Positions 42,116-54,641 of a DNA stretch of 64,000 nt are shown piece after piece. Positions within the stretch are counted from its first letter, which is position 1. The number at the start of each line of letters is the position of its first letter. The translations under genes and the position numbers were made by a program. The notes under the pieces were generated by a model. That model made no database searches. It had not been told where the DNA came from and saw only the letters and a program-made list of their open reading frames with translations. The DNA lies in NCBI RefSeq assembly GCF_902686445.1, contig NC_062219.1, positions 148,596,057 through 148,660,056 on the forward strand, in the 5' to 3' direction. The DNA is from Sciurus carolinensis (taxonomy: Eukaryota > Chordata > Mammalia > Rodentia > Sciuridae).

Positions 42116-43488
42116 TCTGTTGTATAGATTATTCATTACTTGCCATATGGTTAAACTTGTGTTAATGTAAAAATAGTCCAGATTACCCTTGATATCTGGA
42201 GAGTACAGTTATGGGGAGACACTATGTATAAAAGGCAGCTGGCCTCCTAAAACTGACACTAGAAATGAAAACAAGGCCTCTCTCATGACATTTCTCAAAT
42301 CTTAGGGCAGCACTAAGCATCGTATGGCACTTCCTGATGGAAACAAACCTGGGTCAGAGCTGGAACAAGCTCTGATAATATTAAGACACTAATAAACATT
42401 CAATTTTAATGCTCATCTCAGTGCCAAATATTGCACCTGGAGATAATATCTGACTGGATTTGGGCCAGAAGTGGGGCGGAACAAACTCTATGAACACTGA
42501 TCCGTAGAAACTCCTCTTTTGCACCGTTTGTTCCTGGAAATCTATCCTGTGCTTATAGTTACTGACTCTGAACTTTTAGTTGCTTTCTGTTTTTACCACA
42601 ACCTGTAGAGTCTCTCAAGGGTTTTCTTTCCACTCTTTGTCATCAGTGCTCAGTGCCTTGGTTTCTTCAGTTTTTTTTTTTTCCTTTCTTTTTGCATGTC
42701 ACAGTGATGCTCTGCTCCAACATTAGTGGGTACTTCGAACATCTTGATGATCCCCTAACATTGTGTTAGGAACTTGTCTCTTTCTGAATGTCCAAAAAGA
42801 TACTCACCTGAAATGAAGTTCAGTTGCTCTTCCCACTGAAAATGAGAAACATGCTGTATGTTTGGAATATTGTCAGTGCCTGCTCTTCTCCTGTGTCTCT
42901 TCCAAAGGGAAGAGGGAGAGCAATATGGAATTGAGCTTCCAGAAAAATGGCTCAAGGAAGCCATGTTTTTAAGTGGCTTTGTTTATATGATAAGCCGAAT
43001 CAATCCCACTTTACTATTAACTCTCATTATATGATTCATATTGAAAAAGTAGCTTTAGTACTTTAAAAATGAAACAGGATCATTTACCAACTCAGACTAT
43101 TAGAAAGGTATAAAGATTCATGTAAACATAATCACATGGAATTCCTCCATCAAGAGATAAACATTGATGTATCGGTGGAAACCTTTCAGATGCTTCTCTA
43201 TGCACACACACCCCGAACTGAATGCAATCAGGATCACACTATAACACTGTCCTTGGTAGACAAATGCATGAATAACGACGTGTGTGTATTTACACAGACC
43301 TCAAGCATTTATTCATGACAATTCTATATCATGATTTTTAATGATAGCAGACTATTGCCATATATAACATAATTAAATAACTTTTGAGAGAAAACACATA
43401 TATTCTATGTTACACTTTTTCCTTTTCTTCCCTCCCTCCATTCCTGTTTCCCTCTTAACTTTCTTCCTGTGTGGGGGCCTTCTAAAAT
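42116..43488. other. AT-rich single-copy sequence
   Basis: No repeat is firmly recognised and no gene is supported. May contain further old LINE debris. Confidence 0.35.
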
Positions 43489-44715
43489 GCTCTCTACAAA
43501 CGGCATGTAGATTGGAATTCTCACCAACCAAACATGAGTGACTGATTATTCCCATTTCAATACAGGTTTTGATATTTTTCAGCTTTGCCAATCTAGTAGT
43601 ATGATATATGTTTGCTTTTATTTGCATTGATTTGATTATAAGTAAGTAGGAACAGCTTTCTCTAATGACTGATAAATTTAAAATTTTTCCTCTGGGTAAT
43701 TTCCTGTTCTTGTTATATTACCTTTTTCATCCTAAATAATTTGTTTGTGCTTTTTGAATATTAAAACTAACAATCCTTTGTGATAGCCTCGTAAATGTTA
43801 TTTCCCACTTTGTATTTTTATTTAAAAATATGTTCATTAGTCTTCATTTTCCTCTTATATTGAGATATTTAGGTTTATGTGGTCAATCTATCTGGGCTTT
43901 TGTTTTATGCTTCTAAATTTCTAGATGCTGAAGGATTTCCCCCAAGTCATTATTATTTAAAAAAGAATCCATCCAAATTCCAGCAAGTAATTTTATGGCT
44001 TAATTTTACTTTTTAAATAAATGAGGTGGTGTCCTAGCATTATCAGTCTTTCCTCCAGAACATTGTTCCAAACCATTGGCAATATTTTTCCACCAAATGG
44101 CCAACTTATTGCCCTAAGGACTTTGAACAATAATTGGAACTATTTTTGAACTCTCTCTTGCCAAGTTTCAAAGTTACTTAGAAATTTTGAATGGACATTG
44201 AAATAAGGTTCTATAATGTCTTAATAAAATTAAATATACAAATTAGAGACATTTGTTATTATAACGTGCTATCTATTGAAGAGAACACATATTAATTTAT
44301 TTATCTGTTTTTATTGAGTTATGCCCTTTAGTAGAGAATTACAGGCCTCCTGGTAACTTTGGCAGTTTATTTGCATGATGTCTAGTTGCTTTTTTATTTC
44401 CTTGAAAGTAACTGAGAAAGGCAATCTTTCATAATATTGTTGAACACTTTTCTTTTTTCATTGGGGACTTGATGATTTATATCCTTTTGAGTTTTAAAAA
44501 AGTAATTTGTAAGAATTCTTTGCATATTAAGGCTACTAATCCATTTTCATATGTTTTATAAATATTATTTCCCAGTTTGATTTTTGTTTTTCAAGTGTGT
44601 AGGGTACTTTTATTTTCCTATTTAAGGAGTGTTTAATTTCATGTATTTAATTTATCAGTCTTTTTGTTCAATGTTTCCTGGTTTTTATGACAAAATGACT
44701 TGTTCATTCTGGTAT
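43489..44715 (-). mobile_element. old L1 (L1M-type) fragments, rearranged
   Basis: AT-rich reversed LINE text such as TTGCATTGATTTGATTATAA, TGCTTTTTGAATATTAAAAC with TAACAATCC, and again at 44500 GAATTCTTTGCATATTAAGG with CTACTAATCC. The same L1 region appears twice, so at least two copies or an internal duplication are present. No open frame. Confidence 0.55.
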
Positions 44716-45600
44716 GGTCAAACCTTTAAATTTCAGCCATCCTAACCCAGTGGCATTTCACTGTGGCTTTAATTTGCCTGTCTCTAGTGAACAATGATAC
44801 GAAGTATCTTTTTATGTATTTATTTGCCATCTGTATAGCTTCTTTGGTTAAAAATCAGTCCAAATATTTTGCCTGATTTTTATTGAGTTGTTTGTCTACT
44901 TATTATTGAGTTGCACAACATTATCATATATTCTAAGTGCAAGTTATTTGTAGGGTTCATATTTTACAAGTACTTTCTCTCCGTTTGTTCAAATATTTTC
45001 TCTCAATCTGTGCCTAACCTTTTCATTTTTACTGCATTATTATTTGAAGAATAAAAGAATTTACATCTAATTTATCACTTTTTTTCTTTTAGGAACGGGA
45101 TTTTTGGCATTCTACTTAAAAAAAAAATCTTCAGCAAGCACAAGGTCTTTAACATTGTCTTTGTTTTATTCTATGAGTTTCATAGTTGTAGCCTTTGTTT
45201 AGTTTTGTGTTCTTATTGAGTTAACTTTGTGCAATTTGTGAGCTAAGATTAAAGTTTATTTCTTTTTTGCATACATCTAGCTAATTAATTGTTCTAGCAC
45301 CATTTGCTGAAAAGATGACCTTTTCCCCATTAAACAGTCTTGGCAGTTCATCAAAAGTCAACTGACCATATGTGTGTGTCTATGTCTTGGTTCCGTTCTG
45401 TTCCTTTGAGCTATATGTCTCTACACCAACACCATCCTGTCTCGAAGCCAGGTAGCCCAAGTCCCTAAATTATTCCAATACCTTCATTTCCATTTTAGAA
45501 TCAGCATATCAGTTTCTACAAAAGCCTGCTAAAGATTATGTCAATTCACACTTCCCATAAGAATCTGATCACCATGGACATCTGTTTACTTCTGGCCTTT
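44716..45600 (-). mobile_element. old L1 (L1MB/L1MC-type) ORF2 3' part
   Basis: Reversed ORF2/3' text in order: ATTTCACTGTGGCTTTAATT, TTTGCCATCTGTATAGCTTC with TTTGGTTAAA, TTATTGAGTTGCACAACATT, TTCTAGCACCATTTGCTGAA, GTCTTGGCAGTTCATCAAAA with GTCAACTGACCATATGTGTG, and ATCAGTTTCTACAAAAGCC. This follows L1M ORF2 closely with many substitutions. Confidence 0.8.
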
Positions 45601-45964
45601 ACGCTATTTTAATTACACATCTACGTCTACACACTGATGAAATCACAACATACTTTACGATTCTTGCCTCAAACAATGATCTTTTAAAATGATTGAGAAC
45701 AGTCAGCAAAGTATCTCTCATGCTCACTGCCTGCGGACTGTTTCTGGATTCCTCCACTTCTTCGTTAGATGTAACCTTCCTGGCTGTATGGTTTTCCTTT
45801 TGCTCAAAGGACTTCCTTGATCTGTGGCTGATCTGCTGGCTGTGCACTCTTTCAGCTTGTATGGTTGAAAATGTATTTACTCTACCCTTTGTTTTGAAAG
45901 GTGTTTTCTCTAGGTTTGGGATTCCAGATTGACAGCTGTTTTCTTCCCTTATCTTTTTTCTTCA
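45601..45964. other. probable old LINE-derived sequence, not assigned
   Basis: Contains TTTTGAAAGGTGTTTTCTCT with AGGTTTGGGATTCCAGATTG ACAGC, reminiscent of 5' L1M text ('attcttggttggcag'). Could be a 5' L1M piece. Opposed frames at 45599-45932 lack domains. Confidence 0.35.
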
Positions 45965-48900
45965 TAGTTACATATTAATTATATAGACTGACGGGTTTCA
46001 TTGGGCATGCTTGTATATACACACAACATATTTTGATCATGGGCCTATCAATAATCCCATTTTACCCTTCCCTGGCCATACTTCCTGATCCCCTTCCTCC
46101 TCTCCATCAGTCTCTCTTCAACTTTCATGTAGTTTTCTGTTTTTCCCTAGATTCCACACCAAGAGAAACATGAGGTATCTATCAAACTTATTTGGCTTAA
46201 CAGGATGATCTCTAGTTCCATCCATTTTCCTGCAGATGACACGATTTTGTTTTTCTTTACGACTGCATAATATTCTATTATGTGTATATGCTATTATTTT
46301 CTTTATTCATTCATCCATTGACAGGTACCTAAGCTGATTCCATATCTTGGCTATTGTGAATTGTGCTGTGATAAATATGGGTATGCCGGTATCTCTACTG
46401 TATGCTGGCTTTAATTCCTTCAGACAGTTACTAGGCAGTGGTATAGCCAGATCAGATGGTAGTTTTATATTCGAGGATCCTCCATACTAATTTCTACAGT
46501 GGCCAGACTGATGTGCATTCCCCCAGCACTGTGTAAGGTCTCTCTTTTCCCTGTATCCCGGGCAGCCTTTATTGTTGTTGGTATTCTTGATGATTGCCAT
46601 TCTGACTGGGGTGCAAGGAATCCCAACGTAGTTTTGATTTTTGTATTTTCCTGATGCCTGAAGATGCTGATCAGTTTTTCATTTTGTTAATCATTCTTTT
46701 AAGAAGCATCTATTCAGTTCATTTTCCCGTTTATTGATTGGGTTATTTGAGTTTTTGGTGTTTTCTGAGTTCTTTCTACATTCTTCATCCAATCCTTTGT
46801 TGGAAGAGTAGCTGACAAAAATTTTCTCCCATGCTGTAGGATGTAGGATGCATCTCCACTCTTTTTATCTATTTGCAGAAGCTCATACATTTAAAGATGT
46901 CTCATTTGTTGATTCTTGTTATTATTTCCTGAGCTATGGAAGCCCTATTCAGGAAGTCATTGACTGTGCCTATATCTTGAAGTGTTTCTCCTATGTTTTC
47001 TTTTAGCAGTTTCAAAATTCCAAGTCTTGGTTCATTTTGAACAGACTTTTGTGCAGGGTGAGAGATAGGGACTGTTTCAATCTTTTACTTACGGATATTC
47101 AGTTTTCTCAACATTTATTAGAATCTGTCTTTTATCCAACATATTTCTGACAGTTTTGTCAGTGACTGTAGCCACATAGGTTTATTTCTGTGTCCTCTCT
47201 TCTATTCCATTGATCTATGTGTCTGTTTTCATACCACTACTGGGATATTTTTGTTACTAGGACTCTGCAGCGTAGTTAGAAATCAGGAATTGTGCTACCT
47301 CTAACATTGCTCCTTTTTCCTCAGATTGCTTTGGTTTTGCTGGGTCTTTGTTTTTCCCTATGAGTTTTCAGAATTATTTTCTTCTAATTCTGTGAAGAAT
47401 GTCATTGGTATTTTCATGGGGATTGTATTGACTCCGTAGATCTTTTTTTGGTAACATGACCATTTTAACAACATTAATTCTGCCAGTCCGTGAACATGGA
47501 AAGTCTTTCCACATTCTAGAGTCCGCAATTTCTTTTCTCAGAGGTCTGTAATTTTAATTGTAGAGGTATTTCCCCTCCTTGGTTAGGTTTATTTCTAGAT
47601 ATTCTATGGTTTTGAAGCTATTGTGAATGTAATTATTTTCCTGGCTTCTTTTTTAGTGCTTCATTATTGGCCTTTAAGGAAAAGGTATTGATTTTTTTAT
47701 GTCGATTTTGTGTCCTGTTACTTTGCTGAATTTACCAAGTCTAAGTTTACTGATGAAGTCTTTAGCGTCTTCTACTTATAGGATTGTATTATCTGCAAAG
47801 AGGGATAATTTGACTTCTTCCTTTTTATTTCCTTCTCTTACCTAATTGTTCTGGTTAAAATTTCACATACTATATAGAATGAGTGGTGGGAGTTCCTTGT
47901 ACTTTTTCTAATCTTAGAGGAAATACTTTCAATTTTTCCCTATTTGGTATGGTGTTGATTGGGGCTTTACTATATATAACCTTTATTATGTTGAGGTAAG
48001 TTCCTTCTATTCCTAGTTTCTTCAGGCATTTTATCATTAAGGATGTTGAATTTTTTCAAAGACTTTTTCTGTATCTATTGAGATGACCACATGGTTTTAA
48101 TCCTTGATTCTATTTGTGTGGTGTATGCAAATTTATTTATTTGCATACATTGAATCTTCCTTGCATTTTTGGAATGCAACCAGACTGATCATGGTGTGTA
48201 ATTTTTTAAATGTGTTGAATTCAGTTTGCAAATATTTTATTGAGGATTTTTGTATCTATGTCCATCAAGGATACTGGTCTTTAGTTTTCTTTTATTTTTC
48301 ATGTACTTTTCCATTCTTGGTATTAGGGTGATACTGACTTCACAGAGTGAGTTCGGGAACATAACTTTTCCTTCTTATTTCATGGAATAGTTTGAGGAGT
48401 GTTGGTGATATTTCTTCTTTAATGGTCTAGTAAAATTCAATTGTTAAGCCATCAGGTATTGGGCTTTTCTTTGTTGGAAAATTTTTATCACTGCTTCAAT
48501 CTCATTGCTTGTTATTGGTCTATTTTTTATATATCCTCTTGGTTCAACTTTGGTAGGTCGTATGTACCTATAAATTTATCTGTTTCTTCTAGACTTTCTA
48601 ACTTGTTGAAATATATGTTTTCACAATAGCCCCTAATGATCCTCTGTATTTCAGTGGTTTGTATTGCAATAGTCTCCCTTTTATCTCTAATTTTATTAAT
48701 TTGAGTTTTCTCTCTTCTTCTTTTACTTAGTTTGGTTAAGAGTTTATTAATCTTATTTATCTTTTCAAAGAACCAATTCTTGGTTTCTTGATCCTTTGAA
48801 TTATTCTTTTTTGTCTCTATGTCATTAGTTTTACTTCTGGTTTTCATTATTTCTTTCTTTTACTAGTTTTGGGTTTAGTTTCTCCTTTTTTTCCCAAGAT

Positions 48901-50880
48901 CTCTAGAAGTATCATTAGATTAATTATTTGAACTTTCTGATTTTGTAGTGTAGACACCCATAGCTATAAACTTTCCTCTTAGAACTACCTTTTCTCTATC
49001 CCAGATTCTGGTATGTCATGCTTTCATTTTCACTTGATTCTAGGAATTTTAAATTTCCCCCCTAATTTCTTTAGTGACCCACTCATCATTCTAAAGTGTA
49101 TCATGTGTTTGTGTGCTTTCTGTGGTTTTTCTTGCTATTTATTTCTAATTTCATTCTATTATGATTTGATGAGATGAAATAAATTATTTCCATTTCTTTT
49201 TGTACTTGTTAAGACTTTCTCTGTGGCCTAAAATATTATCTATTTTGGAGAAAGTTCCATTAGCTGCTGAAAAGAATGTGTACTCTGCAGTTGTTGGGTG
49301 GAATATTTTATAGATGTCTGTTAAGTACATTTGATGTGTAGTGTAGCTTAACTTTGTTGTATCTTAAGTCATTCAGACCCCTCCCACACACAATCAACTA
49401 TTTATTCATGACAGTGGAGTATTAAAGTCACCTACTATTATTATATTGAGGTCTATCTATTCCTTTATGTAGAGTAGCATTTGTTTTATGAAATTTGGTG
49501 CACTAAATTTTGGTGCATAAATATTTGTAGTTATTATATTTTTCCTGGTGAATTGTTCCCTTTCCCAATATATAGTGACTTTTTTCTCTTTTGACTAATG
49601 TTGGCTTGTAGTCTGCTTTGATGGATCTAAATGTTAACTACTCTGCTTGCTTTTGGATTCCATTTGCAAGGAATAGTTTTTGCATCCTTTCATTTTCAGT
49701 TTGTGTATGTCCTTGCTGATGAAGTGTGTTTCTTGCAGGCAACATACATTTTTTTTTGGTTGGTTTGTTTGTTTTTTTAAATATCAGTCTTCTAATTCAT
49801 ATCTTTTAGCTAGAGAATTAGGACCATTTACATTCAGGATAATTATAGAAAAGTATAACTAATTCCTATCATTTTGTCATTTTTATAATGTTTGATTCAT
49901 TCCTAATTCTCATTTACTTATCTGCTCTTCTAATGAGATTTGCTTTTTCCCATTCTCTTTTGGTTGTGTTCATCTTCCTCTTCTGTGTGCAGGATTCCTT
50001 TAAGCATCTTCTGCAATGCTGGCTTAATGGTCATGAATTTCTTTAGTTTATGCATATTTTGGAAGGTCTTTATTTTCTTTTTGATTCTTAAGAATAGCTT
50101 TGATGGATATAGTAATATAGGTTGGCAGATATTTTCTTTCAGGGCTTGAAATACATTTTTCCATGCCTTCCTAACCTTTAGAGTTTCTGCTAAGAAATCT
50201 GCTTTTATTCTGATAGGTTTGCCTTTATAAGTTACCTAATGCTTCTCTTTTGCAACTTTTAATATTCTCTTGTTTTTTATTTTTAGAATTTTAACTATAA
50301 TATATAATGAATAGTTTCTTTTCTGGTCATGTCTACATGGGGTTCTAAATGCCTCTAGTATCTGAATATTCATTTCATCCCCAAGATAAGGGGAATTTTC
50401 TGCTATTATTCCATGGAATAAGTTTTCTATGTCATTAACCTATATTGCTATTCCTTAAGACCTATGAGTCTTGAGTTTGGTCTTTTAATATTGTACCAGC
50501 AATCTTGTATATTATGTTCATAGTTCCTTACTATTTTTCTTTATTCCTGTCTGAAAGTTGTAGTTCATCCACCTTGTCTTCAAGTTCTGATATTATTTCT
50601 TCCACTTGATGTAGTCTATTTGTCTTTTATTTAAGTATTTTATTTGAATGCTTGAGCTTTTCGTTCACAAGATTTCTGTTTGTTTCTTTTTCTCATAATC
50701 TCTAACTCTTTAAATCACTTCGGTATCTATGGATTCAGTTATTGGAGAGTTATGAACATTTGGAGGCATCTTATTGTCTTGTTTTCTCATTTTTGTAGGT
50801 TGAGATTTATACATCTCTTGTGATGAATATCTTTTCTACCCTTACAAAGGTTTTTTTTAGTTTTTAACTTCAGCTCATTA
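45965..50880 (-). mobile_element. long L1 (about 4.9 kb), minus strand, decayed
   Basis: The 3' UTR lies at the left (GTTACATATTAATTATATAG, C-rich block at 46060-46110). Then come ORF2 tail text (46240-46700), the RT-proximal region (47380-48300, for example AATTCTGTGAAGAATGTCAT and CTATTGAGATGACCACATGG) and an open piece at 48527-48847. Upstream text reaches 50880 (TTCTGCAATGCTGGCTTAAT, GCAGTTGTTGGGTGGAATAT). The 48850-50880 portion resembles the upstream half of older mammalian L1s; its assignment is less certain. Many stops make it inactive. Confidence 0.78.
48527..48847 (-). pseudogene. L1 ORF2 fragment between endonuclease and RT
   Basis: 106 open codons. NWFFEKINKINKLLTKLSKR is equivalent to 'SWFFEKINKIDKPLARLIKK'. 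TTEIQRIIRGYCENIYFNKL followed by ESLEETDKFIGTYDLPKLNQ is equivalent to the segment just before RT, '[31 protein letters not shown]'. No catalytic motif lies in this piece. Confidence 0.88.
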
Positions 50881-50922
50881 CTATAACTTTTGCCTTCTAA
50901 GGAGAACAATTACTTGGAAAAG

Positions 50923-51109
50923 AGTAGGTTCTCAAACTTGAGCATTCACCAGAATCACTTGAAGGACTTTGAAAAGCAGCGATTACTGGCCTCACTCCCA
51001 GAACTTCTCATTTAGTATGTCAGGGCTTGAGGTCAAGCTCATGTTTTCTAACAAGTTCTCAACCAATGCTGGTACTGTTGATCTTGGGGCACTAGATTGA
51101 GAACCACTG
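50923..51109 (+). mobile_element. MER5A-type hAT-Charlie DNA transposon
   Basis: 187 bp, from GTAGGTTCTCAAACTTGAGC to GATTGAGAACCACTG, so both terminal inverted repeats are present. Internal CACCAGAATCACTTGAAGGA and TTTTCTAACAAGTTCTCAAC match MER5A. No transposase. Confidence 0.85.
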
Positions 51110-51589
51110 GCACAGAATAACCAAGAGTATAATAATATAATATCAACAGAAAATTCTGTTTCTTACAGCCAGATGAAATAGTCTATTTCCTCAAGCCAAA
51201 TCTACCTGATCCCTCATCCTAAAGCAATGCAATACCATTTTGAATTGACACTCCTGCCCCCCTAGAATTTCATTTGTCTCTATTCTCCCTTTCTTGCTTT
51301 CTCTTTCTTTTTTTACATTTTTTTTCCACATTTTCTTCAGGGTTGATTTTTAGGAGGAAAACCTACAGCCAGGTTTCTTAACCTTCTTAGAAAAACTAGG
51401 ATTACCTATTACATTTCTAACTGATCATCTTCACAAATTCCTAATTTTCTATTTTTTTTCAGTTGAATTTTTTAATTCTTTAAAATGTACAAATACATCA
51501 TTTTAAAGTAATCATATTTATGTTCTTCCTTTTCCATAATTTTGTCATTAAAAAGTTTTAAGAATTTATTTATTTATTTGTTTATATTA
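51110..51589. other. single-copy AT-rich sequence
   Basis: Nothing recognised apart from T-rich tracts; no gene. Confidence 0.4.
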
Positions 51590-51893
51590 TTTTTTTATTT
51601 ATCTTTTAAGTTTTTACAGACTGCATTTTGATTCATTGTACACAAATAGGGTACATCATTTCATTTCTATGGTTGTGCACGATGTAGATTCATACCATTT
51701 GTGTAATCATACATGTACATAGGTAATGATGTTTATCTCATTCCACCATTTTTCATACCCCCCTCCCTCTCATTTCCCGCTACATAATCTAGAGTTCCCC
51801 CATTCTTCTCTCACTCCCCACTCCCCACCCCCATTAGATATCATTCTTCACTAATCAGGGAAAACATTTGGCCTTTGGTTTTGGGGAGTACTT
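51590..51893 (-). mobile_element. young sciurid-type L1, 3' end
   Basis: TTTTTACAGACTGCATTTTG with ATTCATTGTACACAAATAGG is the reversed terminal 3' UTR. TAATCATACATGTACATAGG and the C-rich 51760-51830 stretch follow. The last ORF2 codons are at 51841-51893 (minus-strand reading ...TKGQMFSLISEE). No TTAGGG block is present. Confidence 0.88.
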
Positions 51894-52140
51894 TTGTATC
51901 AAATGCCTTCTTAGCATCTGTTGAAATAATAATATTGTATTTGTCTATTGGTTTTTGAATATTGTGAATTTTATTGATAAATTTTCTAATGATGAACCAT
52001 TGTTGTATTTCTGACATGCCCATCACTTGGTTATGTGATTCATTAGTTTTTCTCTCTGTGTAATGCTAGATTTAACTTGCTAATAGTTCATTTAGATTTC
52101 TTTTACTTCAATATTTATGAATGGGATGGTTTTTTGTCAA
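51894..52140 (-). mobile_element. old L1 (L1M-type) RT-region fragment
   Basis: The minus-strand translation has QWFIIRKFINKIHNIQKPID followed by KYNIIISTDAKKAFDTK, an L1 RT motif A region (DAKKAFD). The frame ends where the young L1 3' end begins at 51893, giving a chimeric 61-codon frame. Upstream text is at 52030-52140. Confidence 0.8.
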
Positions 52141-53034
52141 ATGCTTGATATATGCCTGCTTAAAATTTTAGTGCACAGTACTTCATTGTTAGCTAAATTA
52201 GCACTCTTCATTCCAGTATCCCTTCCTACCAACAAACAAACAAACAACAAACAAACAGACTGCTGTCTTAGGTACTGTGTCAAGAAAGAGGAATTCAAAG
52301 ACAAATATACCCTGGTTCTTATCATGGATTATAATAGGGGAGAGGAGGAAGGAAACAAATATTTACAAAATGATGTAAAAGTAAAATAGTAAGGGATATT
52401 CTTCTACCTGATTTGATAGCACAGAGAAGGAAGATTTTGATATATAAATTGGTTAATATATATTTGTTGAATGAAAATCTTCGTAGGACTATTGAATTTT
52501 AAAAGCATTATAAGTATTAGGCCGTTGACTCTTGATATTATTCACAAATAAAGACAAAGAAGTCAAGTTCTTATTTCTGAGAAAAGCGATCTACTTAGAG
52601 AACTAGAAGTAGAGGGAACTTATTTTACTGTAACTTTTTTTCATAATCAACACCTGCAATCTCAAATGGAATCTAATCTTTTTCCTTCATGAATTTGCCA
52701 TGAGTCTAGTTAGTTTCTGAATTGTTTCCAAATCTTTTACTAAAATCAACTAAATATGGCTATACCATGAGTTCATCAAAATGTTTCAGAAAATCATTGA
52801 AACTGTAGATAGTTTGAATCCTGGAGAAATTTAGCATTTGAGATTTTTACCCTATGGTTATTAGAAATTATTGAGATGTAAAGGGGATGAGTCACACATT
52901 ATTGATATCCTGACTACATTTATGTTTTCTTATATGTCATCTTTTCTTTGTATTTCATACATTTTCTCTGCCCCACCCCCCAGGAGAGGAAGTGGTACCA
53001 AAGAAAGAACATGCACTGGCTTCTCGGATGTGCT
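52141..53034. other. single-copy AT-rich sequence
   Basis: Contains a (CAAA)n-like tract at 52231-52257. Overlapping frames at 52117-52389 (+) and 52137-52325 (-) cross it and are not genes. Confidence 0.4.
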
Positions 53035-53135
53035 CTGACTCTGATCCCATTAGTGTGGTCCCTTGGAATCTGCATTTCTAAGTTCTTCAGGTGATTCTAA
53101 TATCCAACCAGCTGTAGGAATGAGAAATTTGTGCT
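53035..53135 (+). mobile_element. possible MER5-like fragment
   Basis: CTTGGAATCTGCATTTCTAA with GTTCTTCAGGTGATTCTAAT matches the 3' half of MER5-type elements; the 5' half is poor. Confidence 0.5.
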
Positions 53136-53335
53136 ACCCTCTGGGTGGTAGAAAGTAAGTTATGAATCTGAACTCATTTGTGTCTCTCAGTATGATTGCT
53201 ATCCTGGGAATTACCTCTGGAGCCCACCCATGCCATAGGTCCTGGAATAGCAGACACATGTTTCTCCTAGGAAAGAAGTGCTGCTCAATATAAAGATGCT
53301 ATTTCCTCGTTGAGACTCCCACTCACCATCTTCTT
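53136..53335. other. single-copy spacer
   Basis: Nothing recognised. Confidence 0.35.
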
Positions 53336-53445
53336 CAAGGATAATGGTGCAATGCCGGGACCCCAACCTGGGGTGGGACCTGAGCGGCGATATTTTGAAA
53401 AGCACCCTTAATGATTCTGATGTTCAGTCCGGGTGGAGGACCCTT
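53336..53445 (+). mobile_element. possible MER5-like fragment
   Basis: GGACCCCAACCTGGGGTGGG, TTTTGAAAAGCACCCTTAAT with GATTCTGATGTTCAGTCCGG resembles the MER5 'aaaaagcaccccaggtgattctgatgtgcagcc' segment. Confidence 0.5.
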
Positions 53446-54264
53446 GTTTCTCACGTGTGGCACGGTAACTTTAAGTAACAAAAGAATGGACACCCCCCCA
53501 ACACTTTCTTTTAGAAATAAGGAAAAAAATTGAATAAGTTAAAAGATTGAATATATTTTCTTTATTCATATGATTGAAATTTGAAATATTAAAAGGAGTC
53601 AAGGATAAAGGAAAGACCAGTGAAGCAGTATGTCTGACCTAAGCATTTATTCTCATCAACTCTCCTCCTTGCAATTGACACGAGAACACCCTCATCCTTT
53701 CATTGTTCTGCCCTGTGTCCCAGGTCTCCTGGAGGCAGGTGGTAGGTAATCTAGAGGTCAGCGTGAATGGTCTTATCAGATAAACCAAGTTTACCAAGGT
53801 TGATTTAGGCTTAAATTGATAGACTCGGTTTCGCCCACATGTGCATGTGAGAAATGGTTCTTGCCAACTGCCTGGCTGTGGGTCAGAGGCTCTGCTGGGT
53901 ACCTGCGGTGTGACTACAGACACACAGCTTGCCCTCCTTGCTCTCTAGGAGGATGGGCAGGGACCAGTGAGGTGAACGTCGGCACAGTAACTGGGGATGC
54001 TACGAGAAAACAAAGAAGGAGAACTTTCCACAGAGACATTTCAGAAAGTTCATAGTATTTCATTATCTGTGTGAAGGCAAGAGAAAGAAGCTGTAAAATA
54101 AGATGAGTGTCTCTCTGTGACAAAGGAGTAATACACACAAACCATACAAATATAAATCTCGGTGTATCTGTGTGAAAACTCTTGAACGATGTCCTGTCAA
54201 TTAATTTCCTTTTTTTGTGGTAACACTTTTGTAAAGACTTCTATCAAGTATTTCCATTTGCCTG
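53446..54264. other. single-copy sequence, nothing recognised
   Basis: Frames at 53639-53923 (-), 53816-54055 (+) and 53914-54138 (-) overlap and have no domains. Confidence 0.4.
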
Positions 54265-54641
54265 TGCTGTAGCTAGGATCTCAGATGTCCTCCAAGGGCC
54301 CACCTGTGAAAGGCTTTGTCCCCCAGCTTGGGGCGATGGGAGGTGGTGGAAACCTGGTGGAGTCTAGTGGGAGGTTCTTAGGTTATTGAGGCTGTTTTTC
54401 TGAAGGGGACGGTGGGGTCCTGGTCTCATCCTCTCTATCTCTGGCTTTCTAGCCCTAAGCTGGGCAGTTCTGGTATACCATACAGTTTTACCATGATGGG
54501 CTGCCTTGCCACGGGTCCAAAAGTAATGGAGTCAACTAATCAAGGACCAGAACCTTCAAAACTGTAAGCCAAAATAAACCTTTTCTCTTCTTAAGCAGAT
54601 TATGTAAGGTATTTGTTACAGTAACAGAAAACTGTTAAACC
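54265..54641 (+). mobile_element. MaLR-type LTR, older than family A
   Basis: TGCTGTAGCTAGGATCTCAG with ATGTCCTCCAAGGGCCCACC, GGGCGATGGGAGGTGGTGGA, TTTACCATGATGGGCTGCCT, CAAAACTGTAAGCCAAAATA with AACCTTTTC (poly(A) zone AATAAA), and GTATTTGTTACAGTAACAGA. This is the rodent/placental MaLR LTR order (ORR1/MST-like). No clear duplication. Confidence 0.75.

Noticed and set aside
44716..50880. An intact, active L1
   Set aside because: Only short open pieces survive (for example 106 codons at 48527-48847); the rest is full of stops on the minus strand.
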